Source of the DNA: Stutzerimonas stutzeri
GTDB taxonomy: Bacteria; Pseudomonadota; Gammaproteobacteria; Pseudomonadales; Pseudomonadaceae
Reading direction: 5' to 3'
Assembly (NCBI RefSeq): GCF_024448985.1
Contig: NZ_JAMOII010000007.1
Span: 62,001 to 126,000, forward strand
Length of the DNA: 64,000 nucleotides
A model generated the notes under the pieces. That model saw only the letters and a list, made by a program, of their open reading frames with translations, searched no databases and had not been told where the DNA came from. A program made the position numbers and the translations under genes. Below, one piece after another: positions 49,009-60,480 of this stretch (the first letter of the stretch is position 1; every line of letters begins with the position of its first letter).

Positions 49009-49036
49009 CACGCTTGAGCGGCGTCTGATCGCCGCC

Positions 49037-49174
49037 TAGCAGGCCGTTGAAAAACGTAGGCGAGGCAGGCAAGACAAGGCGCAACGACCAACGGGAGTAA
49101 CAGCCGTAGGCTGGCCCGAAGGGGGAGCGCAGCGAGCAGTTTTGCCAACGCAGGTAGTTTTCAACAGCCTGCTA
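49037..49174. repeat. Small inverted-repeat element (MITE-like) abutting arfB
   Basis: 138-base element bounded by near-perfect terminal inverted repeats: TAGCAGGCCGTTGAAAAAC at 49037-49055 and GTTTTCAACAGCCTGCTA at 49157-49174. No coding capacity inside. The right end contains CTA 49172-49174, which is the arfB stop codon on the minus strand. Confidence 0.72.
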
Positions 49175-49585
49175 GAAATCCACCTTGCCACGCCCAGCCT
49201 TGATCGCCGCGCGTTTGCTCTTGCCTTCGAGACGGCGCTTTTTCGATCCCAGTGTCGGTCGTGTCGGGCGCCGCGTCTTTTCGACTTTCGCCACGCTGCG
49301 AATCAGCTCGGCCAACCGCTCGAGCGCATCGGCGCGGTTCTGTTCCTGAGTGCGGTATTGCTGGGCCTTGATCACGATCACGCCGTCGCTGGTGATGCGG
49401 CTGTCACGCAGCGCCAGCAGGCGCTCCTTATAGAACGACGGCAAGGAAGACGCGTTGATGTCGAAGCGCAGATGCAGCGCGCTGGAAACCTTGTTGACGT
49501 TCTGGCCGCCAGCACCTTGAGCGCGAATAGCGGTCAGCTCGATCTCGCTGTCAGGTAGCTGCACGCTATTGGATATGTCGAGCAT
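49172..49585 (-). CDS. arfB: Alternative ribosome-rescue factor ArfB (YaeJ)
   Basis: 137-residue peptidyl-tRNA hydrolase that rescues stalled ribosomes. The catalytic GGQ is at residues 26-28 ([13 protein letters not shown]), and the basic C-terminal tail ([20 protein letters not shown] and following) is the part that enters the empty mRNA channel. ATG 49585 has GAAGGG upstream. Its stop codon lies within the terminal repeat of the adjacent element. Confidence 0.93.
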   Translation of the reverse strand: MLDISNSVQLPDSEIELTAIRAQGAGGQNVNKVSSALHLRFDINASSLPSFYKERLLALRDSRITSDGVIVIKAQQYRTQEQNRADALERLAELIRSVAKVEKTRRPTRPTLGSKKRRLEGKSKRAAIKAGRGKVDF

Positions 49586-49721
49586 CGGCCCTTCATAAAT
49601 CAAAAATGAACAAGCATTGTCCACGAGCCGGGCGACGTGGACACGTTTTTATATGATTTCGAGCCGCTACAGGCGAGTCGGTTCGGCTACTGTAGCCCGC
49701 TCGCAACAGATGGATTTCTGC

Positions 49722-50762
49722 ATGGACTCGATTACCCAGGCCCTTCTCGGCGCTACCGTTCACGCATCCCTGCTCGGTCGCTGGCAAGGACGTAAAGCCC
49801 TGCTGTACGGCGCGGTACTCGGCACGCTACCCGACCTCGACGTGGTAATCGACTACGGTGACGCAGTCGCCGACATGACCTATCACCGCGGCTTCAGCCA
49901 TTCGCTGTTCGTGCTCAGCCTGCTTGCCGTAGCGCTGGCCTGGCTGGCTCGACGAATACGGCCGAATCCGAATTACACCGGCATACGGCTGTTTTTTGCG
50001 ATCTGGCTGGTGCTGATAACCCACGTCCTGCTGGATGCGTTCACCAGCTACGGCACTCAGCTGTTCTGGCCCCTAACTCCGCCACCGGCGGCCTGGTCCA
50101 GCGTCTTCATCATTGACCCTTTGTACAGCGTGCCTTTGCTGCTTGCTGTGCTTGCCGGAGCCATATTCGGCTTGCAGGGGCGCAACGTCCGCGGGCCGGC
50201 GCTCGCACTGATCGTGTCATCGCTGTATCTGGGGTTCACCCTGGCGGGCAAGCAGATGGCCGAGCGACAAGTCGAGGCTGCGATGGCCAGCAACGGCATC
50301 GAAAACGCACGGGTATTCACCACGCCCACGCCCTTCAACAGCCTCCTGTGGCGGGTCATTCTGGTGGACGGCGACGTCTACTACGAGACGCTGGTCAGTT
50401 GGTTCGACGAGACGCCGCCGCAACTGGTGCGCATCCAGCGCGGAGAACGCCTCGCCGCGCATCTCACGAACTCGCCGCAACACACCCGCTTGCAGTGGTT
50501 TACCGGAGGCGTGCTGCGTTATGACGAGATCGACGGCCAGATTCTGGTTACCGACCTGCGCCTTGGCATGACCGGTTTCCACCCCTTCCGTTTTGCCCTG
50601 GCCGAGCACAACGGCGATGACTGGCAGCTGATCACGCATGTCGAGCGGCTGCCCGCCGAGCGTGGTGACATGGATCGTCTGAAGCAGATCTGGCAGCGTA
50701 TCTGGCAACAGGAGCCGGGACTGCCACTCGCCGAGTGGGCGGCTGATCTCAACGCGCGCTAG
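49722..50762 (+). CDS. YdjM-like membrane metal-dependent hydrolase (DUF457 family)
   Basis: 346-residue membrane protein. The N-terminal half has four to five helices and the family motifs MDSITQALLGA, GTLPDLDVV and YHRGFSHSL, where Asp and His residues could bind metal. The C-terminal 150 residues are soluble. ATG 49722 begins the family core; an in-frame ATG at 49710 is possible. The molecular function is not known, and E. coli YdjM is only noted as SOS-inducible. It overlaps the convergent permease gene by 14 bases. Confidence 0.8.
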   Translation: MDSITQALLGATVHASLLGRWQGRKALLYGAVLGTLPDLDVVIDYGDAVADMTYHRGFSHSLFVLSLLAVALAWLARRIRPNPNYTGIRLFFAIWLVLITHVLLDAFTSYGTQLFWPLTPPPAAWSSVFIIDPLYSVPLLLAVLAGAIFGLQGRNVRGPALALIVSSLYLGFTLAGKQMAERQVEAAMASNGIENARVFTTPTPFNSLLWRVILVDGDVYYETLVSWFDETPPQLVRIQRGERLAAHLTNSPQHTRLQWFTGGVLRYDEIDGQILVTDLRLGMTGFHPFRFALAEHNGDDWQLITHVERLPAERGDMDRLKQIWQRIWQQEPGLPLAEWAADLNAR

Positions 50763-52074
50763 CCCGACGATTCTTGTGCCAACGGCCAAAACCGTAGAGC
50801 AAGGCGCCAAGCGCCATCAACAATCCTGCTCGCAGCCAGGTGCCCGCGTCCTGCTGCGAAAGCAGTACCAGACAGGAGCCGATCGCCAGTATCGGCAGGA
50901 GAGTCGGCGTACGGAAGTGCGGCGCGGCCACATGATCCTTGCGCAGCACCAGGACCGCCACGTTGGTGCTCATGAACACGAACAACAGCAACAGCACCAC
51001 GGTTTCGGCCAGCGCCGACAGCGTACCGGTCACGGTGAGAATCATCGCCAGCAAGGTGGTGACGATGATCGCCAGCCAGGGCGTACGCCGCTCGGGCAGC
51101 ACGCGAGTCAACACTGACGGCAACAGCCCCTCGTCGGCCATGCCGTAGGCCAGGCGGCTAGACATGATCATGGTCAGCAGTGCGCCATTGGCCACCGCCA
51201 CCAGCGCCACGGCAGCGAACAGCCAATCCGGTATGGCATAGCCGGTCGCGCGTACGACTTCCAGCAAGGGCGCGGAAGATTCGGCCAGCGTCGCTGGGGA
51301 AAGGATGGCTGTTGCCGCGACGCCGACGCCCATATAGACCAGCCCGGCCACCAGCAGCGCACCGAACAAGGCGCGCGGGTAGTTGCGCCGGACATCCTTG
51401 ACCTCCTCGGCGACGTTGGCCGAAACCTCGAAGCCGACGAAGGAATAGAAGGCAATCAGCGCCGCTCCCAGCACGGCGATGGCCGGCGACACGCCCGGCG
51501 TGAATTCCATCACTCGCGCCGGCTCGCCCTGCCCGCTCAGAAGAAAGCGCGCAGCCAGCACGATGATGAACAGCAGACCCGAGACTTCGACGACGGTCAT
51601 CACCGCATTGGCGCCGAGGGATTCCTTGATGCCGCGCGCATTGAGCAATGCAACGACCGTCAGGAACACCAGAGCGGTGGGCACCGCCGGGGTGTCCAGA
51701 AAGGCGCCGAGATAATCGCCGGCAAACGCCAGCGACAGCCCGGCTGCGCTGGTCACGCCGGCCGCCAGCATGCAGAACCCCACGAGAAAAGAGATTAGCG
51801 GCTTGCCGAATGCACGCTCCGCGAACACGGCGGCGCCACCGGCTTTAGGATATTTGGTGACCAACTCGGCGTAGGACGCCGCGGTCAGCATCGCAAAGCC
51901 CAACGCAACCAGCAGCGGCACCCAGACCGCGCCGCCCGCCTCGCCGGCAATCTTGCCCACCAACGCATAGACACCGGCGCCCAGCACATCGCCAAGGATG
52001 AACAGGAACAGCGCCGGGCCGGTAATCGCCCGTTTCAACCGGGATTCGCCTGCAACGAATGCGGTGGTTTTCAT
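50749..52074 (-). CDS. APC-family amino acid permease
   Basis: 441-residue inner-membrane permease with 12 predicted helices. The first helix shows the APC glycine-rich motif ILGDVLGAGVYALVG, and FYSFVGFEVSANVAEEVKDVRRNYPRAL is the conserved helix 6-7 region with the Glu-rich loop. ATG 52074 starts the family core; the longer frame to 52188 adds an arginine-rich non-family stretch. The substrate is unassigned. Confidence 0.87.
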   Translation of the reverse strand: MKTTAFVAGESRLKRAITGPALFLFILGDVLGAGVYALVGKIAGEAGGAVWVPLLVALGFAMLTAASYAELVTKYPKAGGAAVFAERAFGKPLISFLVGFCMLAAGVTSAAGLSLAFAGDYLGAFLDTPAVPTALVFLTVVALLNARGIKESLGANAVMTVVEVSGLLFIIVLAARFLLSGQGEPARVMEFTPGVSPAIAVLGAALIAFYSFVGFEVSANVAEEVKDVRRNYPRALFGALLVAGLVYMGVGVAATAILSPATLAESSAPLLEVVRATGYAIPDWLFAAVALVAVANGALLTMIMSSRLAYGMADEGLLPSVLTRVLPERRTPWLAIIVTTLLAMILTVTGTLSALAETVVLLLLFVFMSTNVAVLVLRKDHVAAPHFRTPTLLPILAIGSCLVLLSQQDAGTWLRAGLLMALGALLYGFGRWHKNRRASAR

Positions 52075-52255
52075 CGGCGGATCGCTCCCGGAACGGGAAT
52101 GACGATAACGAGCGACAGGGTGTTCAATCGAGCATCTCCACAGCGTGCGGCGACGGCCGCGTTTCTTTCTAGAGAGGTGGAGTCTCAATGGAGTTCAGCG
52201 CCATGACCGACAAAGCCCCAGCGGGCCAGGGCTTCGATGCAGCAAGCGGGCGGAA

Positions 52256-54205
52256 TCAGGTGCGGAAACGCGCCACCAGCCCCTGCAATTCGACGCCCAG
52301 GCGCGCCAGTTCCGCACTCGATGCGGCGGTCTGCTCGCTACCGCTGGCGCTCTGCTCACCGATGTCGCGCACCCGCGTCACGCTCTCGGAAATGTTCTCC
52401 GCGACCGCGCTCTGCTCCTCGGCAGCGGCGGCGATCTGCTGGTTCATCTGCTCGATGGTCGACACCGACTCGGTGATGCGTTCGAGTGCGGTACCGGCTT
52501 CGCTGGCCAGATCGACCGTGCGCTGGGTTAGCTCACGGCTGGTCTGCATCTGCTCGACGGCGTTTTGCGCAACCCGCTGCAGATTGCCGATCAGGCCTTC
52601 GATTTCTTCGGTGGAATCGTGGGTGCGACGCGCCAGCGCGCGCACTTCATCGGCCACCACGGCAAAGCCGCGGCCCTGCTCACCCGCGCGAGCCGCTTCG
52701 ATCGCGGCGTTGAGTGCGAGCAGGTTGGTTTGCTCGGCGACCGCACGGATCACTTCCAGCACACTTCCGATGCGTCCACTTTCGGTATTCAGCTCTTCGA
52801 TGGCATGGGCTGACTGCTCCACTTCGCCGGACAGGCTGTCGATCTGGCCGATGGCTTCCTTGACAACCAGGTCGCCCTGACGGGCCTGCTGATCCGCCTG
52901 ACGAGCGGCGTGAGATGCCTGCTCGGCGTTCTGCGCGACTTCCTGCACGGTTGCGGCCATCTCGTGCATCGCGGTCGCGACCTGATCGGTCTCCTCACGC
53001 TGCTTCTGAACACCAACGCTGGTTTGCGCGGTGACGGCCGACAGCTGCTCGGCGGCGGCAGCAATTTGCCCTACACCGCCACCGATGCGCCCGATCAGGG
53101 TACGCAGGCTTTCGGTCATGCCAAACATGGCCTGCTGCAACTGGCCAAGCTCATCACGACGAGTGACCTGCTGCGATTGGGTGAGGTCGCCGTCGGCCAC
53201 CCGCTGCGCCAACTGCACGGTGTAGCGCAGTGGCACGACGACCATCCGGGAAATCGCCGTGGCCGCCACCAGACCGATGATGACAGCCAGGGTCGTGATG
53301 ATCGCGAGCAGCCAGTAGGCGCTGCTGCGTTGGTTCTGCATCGCGTGGTTAGCCACTGCCAGAGCCTGGTCGGCGGTATCGAGTATCCGCTGTGCCTGAC
53401 CGACCATGGCCTCTTCCAAGGCTACCCGCTCCAAGCGATAACGCTGGAACTCGCCGAAGGCTTGTTCGTAGATGGCAAGCGCGGCTAGCGCGCCATCCAT
53501 GGTGGCTTTCTGTTCGTCGTTGATCCAAGTCTTCAGACTGGCGCCAATGGTAGTGACATCGCCATAGGCCTCGTTCCAGGCGTCCTTAGCTTCCTGGGAG
53601 CTGTCGCTGATGAACAGGTTCTCGAAGGTGCGCAGATCGAGGATGCGCTTGGTCAGGCCCGATGCCGCCTCGGCGACCGTCAACGGATCACTGCCCTTGA
53701 GGTGATCGCCCTCAAGTCGCAGGACGCGCACCGCGTCGTACATGTCCAGTTCGATGTATTCGAATTCTTCACGGCTGGTCTGCGCGGCATCGGCCATGCG
53801 CTTACGCAGTTCCACGCCTTTGCTAATCAGGACGCCATAGTCGGCAAACTGTCGGGCATAGATCGCCGCGTCACTTCGGATCTGCTCAAGAGCCGCCTGT
53901 TCCTCAGCGCTAGAGACTTTGGCGAGATCGTCCAGGTCCCTGTTGAGCTGGTCCAGAATATCGCGCAGCGCAGCGGCCGAAGCGTCGCTGCGGGTCAGGG
54001 CGTAATCGCGCTCCTGACCGCGCGCGTCGAGAATCGCGGCGTTGATGGCCGCCAGCTGATCCGTCTGAGACGAGCGGGTCAGGATCGAATCCACGGCAAA
54101 GAAGCCGGTCCCGGCGACTCCCAGGGTCAGCAACAGCACCATGGCGAAGCCGAGCAACAGCTTCTTGCCCACGGAGAGGTTGGCGAATATATCGACAGAC
54201 TGCAT
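52256..54205 (-). CDS. Methyl-accepting chemotaxis protein, HBM-type sensor
   Basis: 649-residue transmembrane chemoreceptor. Helix 1 is at about residues 16-38, a roughly 255-residue all-helical periplasmic domain follows (length and helical content fit the helical bimodular, HBM, type), helix 2 is at 296-318, HAMP at 319-371, and the signalling hairpin includes [20 protein letters not shown] and [15 protein letters not shown]. No C-terminal CheR pentapeptide is present. ATG 54205 has AAGGGA upstream. HBM receptors of pseudomonads often sense TCA-cycle acids, but the ligand here is not deducible. Confidence 0.9.
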   Translation of the reverse strand: MQSVDIFANLSVGKKLLLGFAMVLLLTLGVAGTGFFAVDSILTRSSQTDQLAAINAAILDARGQERDYALTRSDASAAALRDILDQLNRDLDDLAKVSSAEEQAALEQIRSDAAIYARQFADYGVLISKGVELRKRMADAAQTSREEFEYIELDMYDAVRVLRLEGDHLKGSDPLTVAEAASGLTKRILDLRTFENLFISDSSQEAKDAWNEAYGDVTTIGASLKTWINDEQKATMDGALAALAIYEQAFGEFQRYRLERVALEEAMVGQAQRILDTADQALAVANHAMQNQRSSAYWLLAIITTLAVIIGLVAATAISRMVVVPLRYTVQLAQRVADGDLTQSQQVTRRDELGQLQQAMFGMTESLRTLIGRIGGGVGQIAAAAEQLSAVTAQTSVGVQKQREETDQVATAMHEMAATVQEVAQNAEQASHAARQADQQARQGDLVVKEAIGQIDSLSGEVEQSAHAIEELNTESGRIGSVLEVIRAVAEQTNLLALNAAIEAARAGEQGRGFAVVADEVRALARRTHDSTEEIEGLIGNLQRVAQNAVEQMQTSRELTQRTVDLASEAGTALERITESVSTIEQMNQQIAAAAEEQSAVAENISESVTRVRDIGEQSASGSEQTAASSAELARLGVELQGLVARFRT

Positions 54206-54365
54206 CAGAAAATCCCTTGAAAGATTAGCGCACGTCATGGAGTCGGCCGGTGCTGGCCAAAGTTGAGCGCAAAAACAACGCGATTTAACCAAGGTGAAAT
54301 GGCTATTTGCCAGCGAACATTCCAAAGAATCGAACAAAACGCACAGCGGCAACGGCAAGCGCGGC

Positions 54366-56153
54366 TCAATGCTGCTGCAAATGTCCGTAAAGCTTGGCGT
54401 AGAGCCCTCCGTCAGCAATCAGCTGCTGATGATCGCCCTGTTCGGCGATGCGTCCTTCATCGAATACCAGAACCCGATCGGCCTGCTTCACCGCCGACAG
54501 CCGGTGCGCAATGATCAGCGTGGTGCGCCCATGCAGAAAACGGTTCAGTCCTTCATGCAGCGCATATTCGGTAGCGGCGTCCAGGGCGGACGTCGCCTCG
54601 TCGAGAATCACCACCTTGGGTTCGGCCAACACCATTCGCGCCACCGCCAGCCGCTGCCGCTGGCCACCCGACAGGCGTACCCCGGACCGACCGACGACAC
54701 TGTCGAGCCCCGCCGGTAACTGGCGAATGGTCTCGGCCAGCTGGGCAATTTCCAGTGCCTGCCAGCAGGCCCGATCATCGCGCTCACGGCCCATCAGCAG
54801 ATTGGCGCGCACGGTGTCGTTGAAAAGCGCGGGATGCTGCAGCACTACGGCGACGTTATCTCGAACAGTGCCCAGACCAATGTCCTGCACATCGATCCCG
54901 GCGAAGCGAATCTGCCCCGCCTGTGGCTGATACAGGCCCAGCAGCAGCTGGACCAGCGTGCTTTTGCCACCACCGCTGGCGCCGACTATCGCTACCTTCT
55001 CGCCCGCCGCGATGGACAGATCCAGACCGTCCAGCACCGGCTCGTCCTGATAGGAGAAGCACAGCCCGCGGACTTCGATATCTACCGTCTCCCGCCCGGC
55101 GAACGGATCCTGCCCGCCGGCATATTGAGGCTCATCGGCACGCGCCAGCAGCTGGTTGATCCGGCTGAGCGCGCCGCCGGCGGCATAGAAGGCGTATTGC
55201 AAATTCAGCAATTGCTCCACCGGCCCGATCATGAACCACAGGTAGCTGAACACAGCGAGCATCTGCCCGATCGACAAGTCGGAGAACAGCACCGTAAGCA
55301 TCGCCGCGGCGCGGAAGATATCGATGCCGAACTGGAATAACAGACCACTGGCACGGTTGGAAGCGTCGGTCCGCCACTGCGAGGCCACCGCGTAGTCACG
55401 TACCTCGCGAGCGCGCAGGCCCAGGCGGCCAAGGAAAAATCCCTGACGGTTGCCAGCGCGCACCTCCTGGATCGCATCCAGGGTTTCGGTCAGCGCCTGG
55501 GTAAACAGCGAAGTGCTGTCGTTCTCCAGTTTTTTCAGGTGTTTGACGCGCTTGCCCAGTTGCACTGTGGCGTAGATCACCAGCGGGTTGAACAACAGGA
55601 TCAGCAGTGCCAGCTGCCAGTGCATCCAGATCAGAATCGCCGCCGTGCCAGCAATTGAAAGCAGTGCCACAAGGAAACGGCTGAGGGTCTCGCCGATGAA
55701 TTTATCGATGGTTTCCAGATCGGTGACCAAGTGCGCCGCAACCGTACCGCCGCCGAGGCTTTCGTACTCGCTCAAAGCAATACGCTTGAGCCGCTCGATC
55801 AGACGAATGCGGATGCGATAGACCAGATCCTTGGAAAGTCGCGCAAACAGCCGCGCCTGCAACACGTTGAAGATCAATGCGAAGGCGCGCAGCAGCAGCG
55901 TTGCGCAGAGCATCAGGCCGATATAGCCAATCGCCGTCTCCCATCCTGCGGGCAGCATGCGATCCATGATCTGTAAAGCCGTGTCGCCATGCCCCAGCAG
56001 CACTTCATCGACCAGCAGGGGCAGCAGCAACGGGATCGGCACGCTGCACAGCGTCGCCAGCACGGCCACCAGATTGGCGAGGACCAGCGCCTTGCGATGA
56101 CGCAGCGCGAGTCGCCGGATTTCCGCCCAGCTAAGCTGATCAGGCAAGGACAT
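54366..56153 (-). CDS. ABC exporter, fused membrane and ATPase domains (MsbA-like)
   Basis: 595-residue half-transporter. Residues about 20-320 contain six membrane helices; the ATPase domain has Walker [10 protein letters not shown], the signature [14 protein letters not shown], Walker [13 protein letters not shown] and the switch [14 protein letters not shown]. It would act as a homodimer exporting lipid or drug substrates. The start overlaps the DsbA-like gene by 14 bases, so the two are probably co-transcribed, with the exporter downstream. Confidence 0.88.
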   Translation of the reverse strand: MSLPDQLSWAEIRRLALRHRKALVLANLVAVLATLCSVPIPLLLPLLVDEVLLGHGDTALQIMDRMLPAGWETAIGYIGLMLCATLLLRAFALIFNVLQARLFARLSKDLVYRIRIRLIERLKRIALSEYESLGGGTVAAHLVTDLETIDKFIGETLSRFLVALLSIAGTAAILIWMHWQLALLILLFNPLVIYATVQLGKRVKHLKKLENDSTSLFTQALTETLDAIQEVRAGNRQGFFLGRLGLRAREVRDYAVASQWRTDASNRASGLLFQFGIDIFRAAAMLTVLFSDLSIGQMLAVFSYLWFMIGPVEQLLNLQYAFYAAGGALSRINQLLARADEPQYAGGQDPFAGRETVDIEVRGLCFSYQDEPVLDGLDLSIAAGEKVAIVGASGGGKSTLVQLLLGLYQPQAGQIRFAGIDVQDIGLGTVRDNVAVVLQHPALFNDTVRANLLMGRERDDRACWQALEIAQLAETIRQLPAGLDSVVGRSGVRLSGGQRQRLAVARMVLAEPKVVILDEATSALDAATEYALHEGLNRFLHGRTTLIIAHRLSAVKQADRVLVFDEGRIAEQGDHQQLIADGGLYAKLYGHLQQH

Positions 56154-56772
56154 TGTGTTCCAGCCAGCGATTCAACAGAGGCGAAAGCGCGTCGAGGGGC
56201 TGATAGCCGTTGGTCAGCAGAGCGAGCTGGCCGTCGTGCTCGGCAAGCAAGGTGGGAAAGCCGGCAATGCCCAAATTGCGCGCCCAATCGAAGTCGGCGG
56301 CAGTGGCATCACGAACGGCCTGGGAATCGAAGCGATCTGCGAACTCACCGCGTGCAATGCCAGCCGCCTCGGCCAGCTCGACGAGCTCCGGTGGCAAAGT
56401 GACGTTTCGCCCCTCGACGTAAAACGCTCGCTGAATCAGCCCGAGGAGCGTCCAGGCAGCTTTCGCCTCGAAGCCACGCGCCGCAACCAGTGCGCGACAG
56501 GCCGGCTCGGTGTCGTAGACCAGCCCGTCAGGCAAACCCGCCTCGAAGTTGAACGGCTGGCCGCTTGCCTCGTGGACCGCGTGCCAGTAGGACGCCGTGC
56601 GCTCGCGAGCCGGCTGGTCCATCGCCGTGCGCTCCCGGCGCAGGCCGCCGACGATCAGCTCGGCGCCTACGCCGCGTGCCTGCGCCTGCTCAACGAGTGC
56701 CTGCACCACCGGCGCGAAACCCCAGCACCAGGAACACATCGGGTCCATTACGTAGATCAGTCGGGTGCTCAT
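56140..56772 (-). CDS. DsbA-family oxidoreductase (FrnE-like)
   Basis: 210-residue cytoplasmic thioredoxin-fold protein with the active-site CSWC at residues 13-16 (DPMCSWCWGF), a helical insertion and a conserved cis-proline region (GIAGFPTLL). It has no signal peptide, so it is unlikely to be a periplasmic DsbA; FrnE-type proteins of this kind act on cytosolic disulphides or as isomerase-like proteins. It overlaps the ABC exporter gene by 14 bases. Confidence 0.85.
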   Translation of the reverse strand: MSTRLIYVMDPMCSWCWGFAPVVQALVEQAQARGVGAELIVGGLRRERTAMDQPARERTASYWHAVHEASGQPFNFEAGLPDGLVYDTEPACRALVAARGFEAKAAWTLLGLIQRAFYVEGRNVTLPPELVELAEAAGIARGEFADRFDSQAVRDATAADFDWARNLGIAGFPTLLAEHDGQLALLTNGYQPLDALSPLLNRWLEHNVLA

Positions 56773-56834
56773 CTGGGCTCCGGTTCTCTCGGGGAGCGCG
56801 AACTGCGCACCATCATCTATCCAGGCCGATTCGG

Positions 56835-57770
56835 CTACACACCCTGTTTGCGGTAGTTGTGACCGATCGGGTGCGGCTGGTTGCGCTTGAGCGCCAATTC
56901 GATCTGCTTCTGCCGCTCACGGGCGCTGTGGCGAGTCTTCTCGCTCAGGGTATTCCAGCAATGCGGGCAACTGATACCTGGAGCGTAGTGCTCCGATTGG
57001 CGGTCCTCCAGCGAGATCGGCGTGCGACAGGCATGGCACTGGTCGAAATCACCTTCGCTGAGGTCGTGGCGCACGGTCACGCGATTGTCGAAGACGAAGC
57101 AGTCGCCGCGCCAGCGCGTCTCGTCCTGCGGCACTTCTTCGAGGTATTTGAGGATGCCGCCCTTGAGGTGATAAACCTCCTCGAAGCCCTCGCCCAGCAT
57201 GTAGCTCGACGCCTTTTCGCAGCGGATGCCGCCAGTGCAGAACATCGCGACCTTCTTGTGCTTGGCCGGGTCGTAATGCGCCTTGATGTAGTCCGGGAAT
57301 TCGCGGAAGGATTTGGTCTGCGGATCGATCGCACCCTCGAAGGTGCCGATGGCCACTTCGTAATCGTTGCGGGTGTCAATCAGCAGCACTTCGGGATCAT
57401 CGATCAGCGCGTTCCAATTCTTCGGCTCGACATAGGTGCCAACACGCTGGTTAGGATCGACGCCTGGTACGCCGAGGGTGACGATCTCTTTCTTCAGCTT
57501 GACCTTGGTGCGGTAGAACGGCTGCTCCTCGCAATAAGATTCCTTGTGATCGATATCGGCCAGGCGAGCATCGGTGCCAAACCAGGCGAGTAGCGCGTCG
57601 ATGCCTTCACGGCTGCCGGAAACCGTGCCGTTGATGCCTTCTTCGGCGAGCAGCAGCGTGCCCTTGATGCCGTTGGCGTTGAGTGTTTCAAGCAGGGGCT
57701 CACGCAACGCGACGTAGTCCGGCAACGAGACGAACTTGTACAGCGCCGCGACGACGATGTTCTGGGTCAT
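56835..57770 (-). CDS. trhO: tRNA uridine(34) hydroxylase TrhO (rhodanese-related)
   Basis: 311-residue enzyme that hydroxylates U34 of tRNAs in the oxygen-dependent route to 5-hydroxyuridine. The N-terminal ferredoxin-like domain contains [16 protein letters not shown]; the rhodanese domain has the catalytic Cys178 in [13 protein letters not shown]; a C-terminal cysteine-rich CHACR/CPHC region follows. ATG 57770 has GAGGAAGT upstream. A hairpin separates it from bolA. Confidence 0.92.
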   Translation of the reverse strand: MTQNIVVAALYKFVSLPDYVALREPLLETLNANGIKGTLLLAEEGINGTVSGSREGIDALLAWFGTDARLADIDHKESYCEEQPFYRTKVKLKKEIVTLGVPGVDPNQRVGTYVEPKNWNALIDDPEVLLIDTRNDYEVAIGTFEGAIDPQTKSFREFPDYIKAHYDPAKHKKVAMFCTGGIRCEKASSYMLGEGFEEVYHLKGGILKYLEEVPQDETRWRGDCFVFDNRVTVRHDLSEGDFDQCHACRTPISLEDRQSEHYAPGISCPHCWNTLSEKTRHSARERQKQIELALKRNQPHPIGHNYRKQGV

Positions 57771-57831
57771 GCGGTTACTTCCTCCAGTGGTCACCCTCGT
57801 AAGGGGCGGACCGGGAATACGAAAACGACAA

Positions 57832-57849
57832 CGCCGGCGTGAGCCGGCG
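57832..57849 (-). terminator. Hairpin between bolA and trhO
   Basis: CGCCGGC (57832-57838) with GCCGGCG (57843-57849), loop GTGA. On the minus strand it is followed by a T-rich stretch (TTGTCGTTTTC), consistent with termination of bolA upstream of trhO. Confidence 0.55.
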
Positions 57850-57903
57850 CGGCGCGCATTCTATCAATAAACGAGCAATGGGCTTCAAGCGGCAGGCAGA
57901 TGG

Positions 57904-58203
57904 CTACTTATGGCCACCGGCACAAACAGGCGAGGCCGGCGCCGCGCCCTGCTCTGCCCATTCTTCGGGGGTATAGGTGTGCAACGCGAGGGCGTGTATC
58001 TGCTGCATCAGTTCGCCCATCGCAGCGTATGCCTTCTGATGGCGCTTGACCGCATTCAGCCCGGCGAACTGCTCGCTGACGATCACCGCCTTGTAGTGAG
58101 TTTCCTGCCCGCGGCTATGCATGTGGCTTTCATCCAGCACCTGCAGATGCACGGGCTGCAGGGCCGACTGCAATGCGTTTTCGATGGTAAATAATTTGGT
58201 CAT
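57904..58203 (-). CDS. bolA: BolA family protein
   Basis: 99-residue class II KH-like protein. The core SHMHSRGQETHYKAVIVSEQFAGLNAVKRHQ and the C-terminal HALALHTYTPEEW match BolA, including the conserved C-terminal His expected to bind a [2Fe-2S] cluster with a monothiol glutaredoxin. A tail of about 15 residues (GAAPASPVCAGGHK) is variable in the family. It lies 15 bases after the DUF2059 gene on the same strand, so they may be co-transcribed. Confidence 0.9.
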   Translation of the reverse strand: MTKLFTIENALQSALQPVHLQVLDESHMHSRGQETHYKAVIVSEQFAGLNAVKRHQKAYAAMGELMQQIHALALHTYTPEEWAEQGAAPASPVCAGGHK

Positions 58204-58218
58204 GCTTGATGCACTCCC

Positions 58219-58743
58219 TCAAGGGCTCTTCTGGGTGTCGAGTTCGGCTGTCATTTCAGCCAGCAATTTATTCACCTGCGGCACGGCACTTTCCAGCTTG
58301 GTCTGAGTGACCTGAGCCGAGCGCGCATTAAGCTGCGGTAGCTGGGTGAGCATCTTCTTGCCCAATTCGGATTCGTAGAATTCGTTCAACCGTGTGAGTT
58401 CGGCTTCGCTGAAGGCCTCGGTGTACAACGCGACCAGTTCGGGCTTGACCTCCTTCCAGCCGATGGCCTTTTCAAGCGCAGCATCTGCCTTGGATTGGTA
58501 GCTTTCCAGCAGCGCCCGTTTGCTCTCGGGAGCCTGGGTCTGGGCGAAGCGCTCGGCGAACATCTGCTGCACCTGGGCGTAGACCGGCACCGCAATGCGA
58601 TCAGCGTTGACCAGTTCGAGAAAACGCTCGGCCTTGGCCGCATGGCTGGCGCTGTCGGCGTTGGCCTGGCCGCTCAGCAGCGCCATCGATAGGGCGCTGC
58701 ACAGGCCGAGGGCCCGAAGCCCAGAGGTACGAAAAAAGTGCAT
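58219..58743 (-). CDS. DUF2059 domain exported protein
   Basis: 174-residue protein with a signal peptide (about residues 1-28, ending QANADS) and a helical DUF2059 domain (LVALYTEAFSEAELTRLNEFYESELGKKML). Predicted periplasmic. ATG 58743 has AAGGAA upstream; the longer open frame to 59091 runs into the divergent fumarase gene. Function is unknown; its close spacing to bolA suggests shared expression. Confidence 0.82.
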   Translation of the reverse strand: MHFFRTSGLRALGLCSALSMALLSGQANADSASHAAKAERFLELVNADRIAVPVYAQVQQMFAERFAQTQAPESKRALLESYQSKADAALEKAIGWKEVKPELVALYTEAFSEAELTRLNEFYESELGKKMLTQLPQLNARSAQVTQTKLESAVPQVNKLLAEMTAELDTQKSP

Positions 58744-58891
58744 TGGATGTTCCTTGGCGAACGATAGATGAGCCTCAATGGACTCATTCTGCGCGCGGAG
58801 TTCCAATCGCTCAAGAAACAGCGAGCCAGCCGATTGAACCTGTGTCCTCGGCGGGCGACCTAACAGGAAGACCTCATCGATGGAGCACGGC

Positions 58892-60283
<1,392 letters not shown>

Positions 60284-60345
60284 GCATTCTCAGGCAAGGG
60301 GCAGGCGGACTGTTGGTTTTGTCGGCACACCGCGTAGTGCCGGAT

Positions 60346-60368
60346 CGCCAGCAAGCTGGCTCCTACAA
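60346..60368. repeat. Single REP unit
   Basis: CGCCAGCAAGCTGGCTCCTA starting at 60346 is an inverted GTAGGAGC-type REP unit with its own small AGCAAGCT palindrome. No second unit is paired with it in the spacer after fumC. Confidence 0.6.
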
Positions 60369-60430
60369 AGCGACACCACTGCGTCTGGGAGCGCAGCCAC
60401 TACGTCCGAAAACCGGTTGTGTCTAAACAG

Positions 60431-60461
60431 AGAACCCGCGCCATTGGGTACGGGTTCTTTG
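60431..60461. terminator. Intrinsic terminator between fumC and the thiolase gene
   Basis: Stem AGAACCCG (60431-60438) with CGGGTTCT (60451-60458) followed by TTTGTT on the plus strand; the minus strand has a weaker T-rich tail. It lies between convergent genes. Confidence 0.7.
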
Positions 60462-60480
60462 TTATCGGGTCAGCGCAAGC

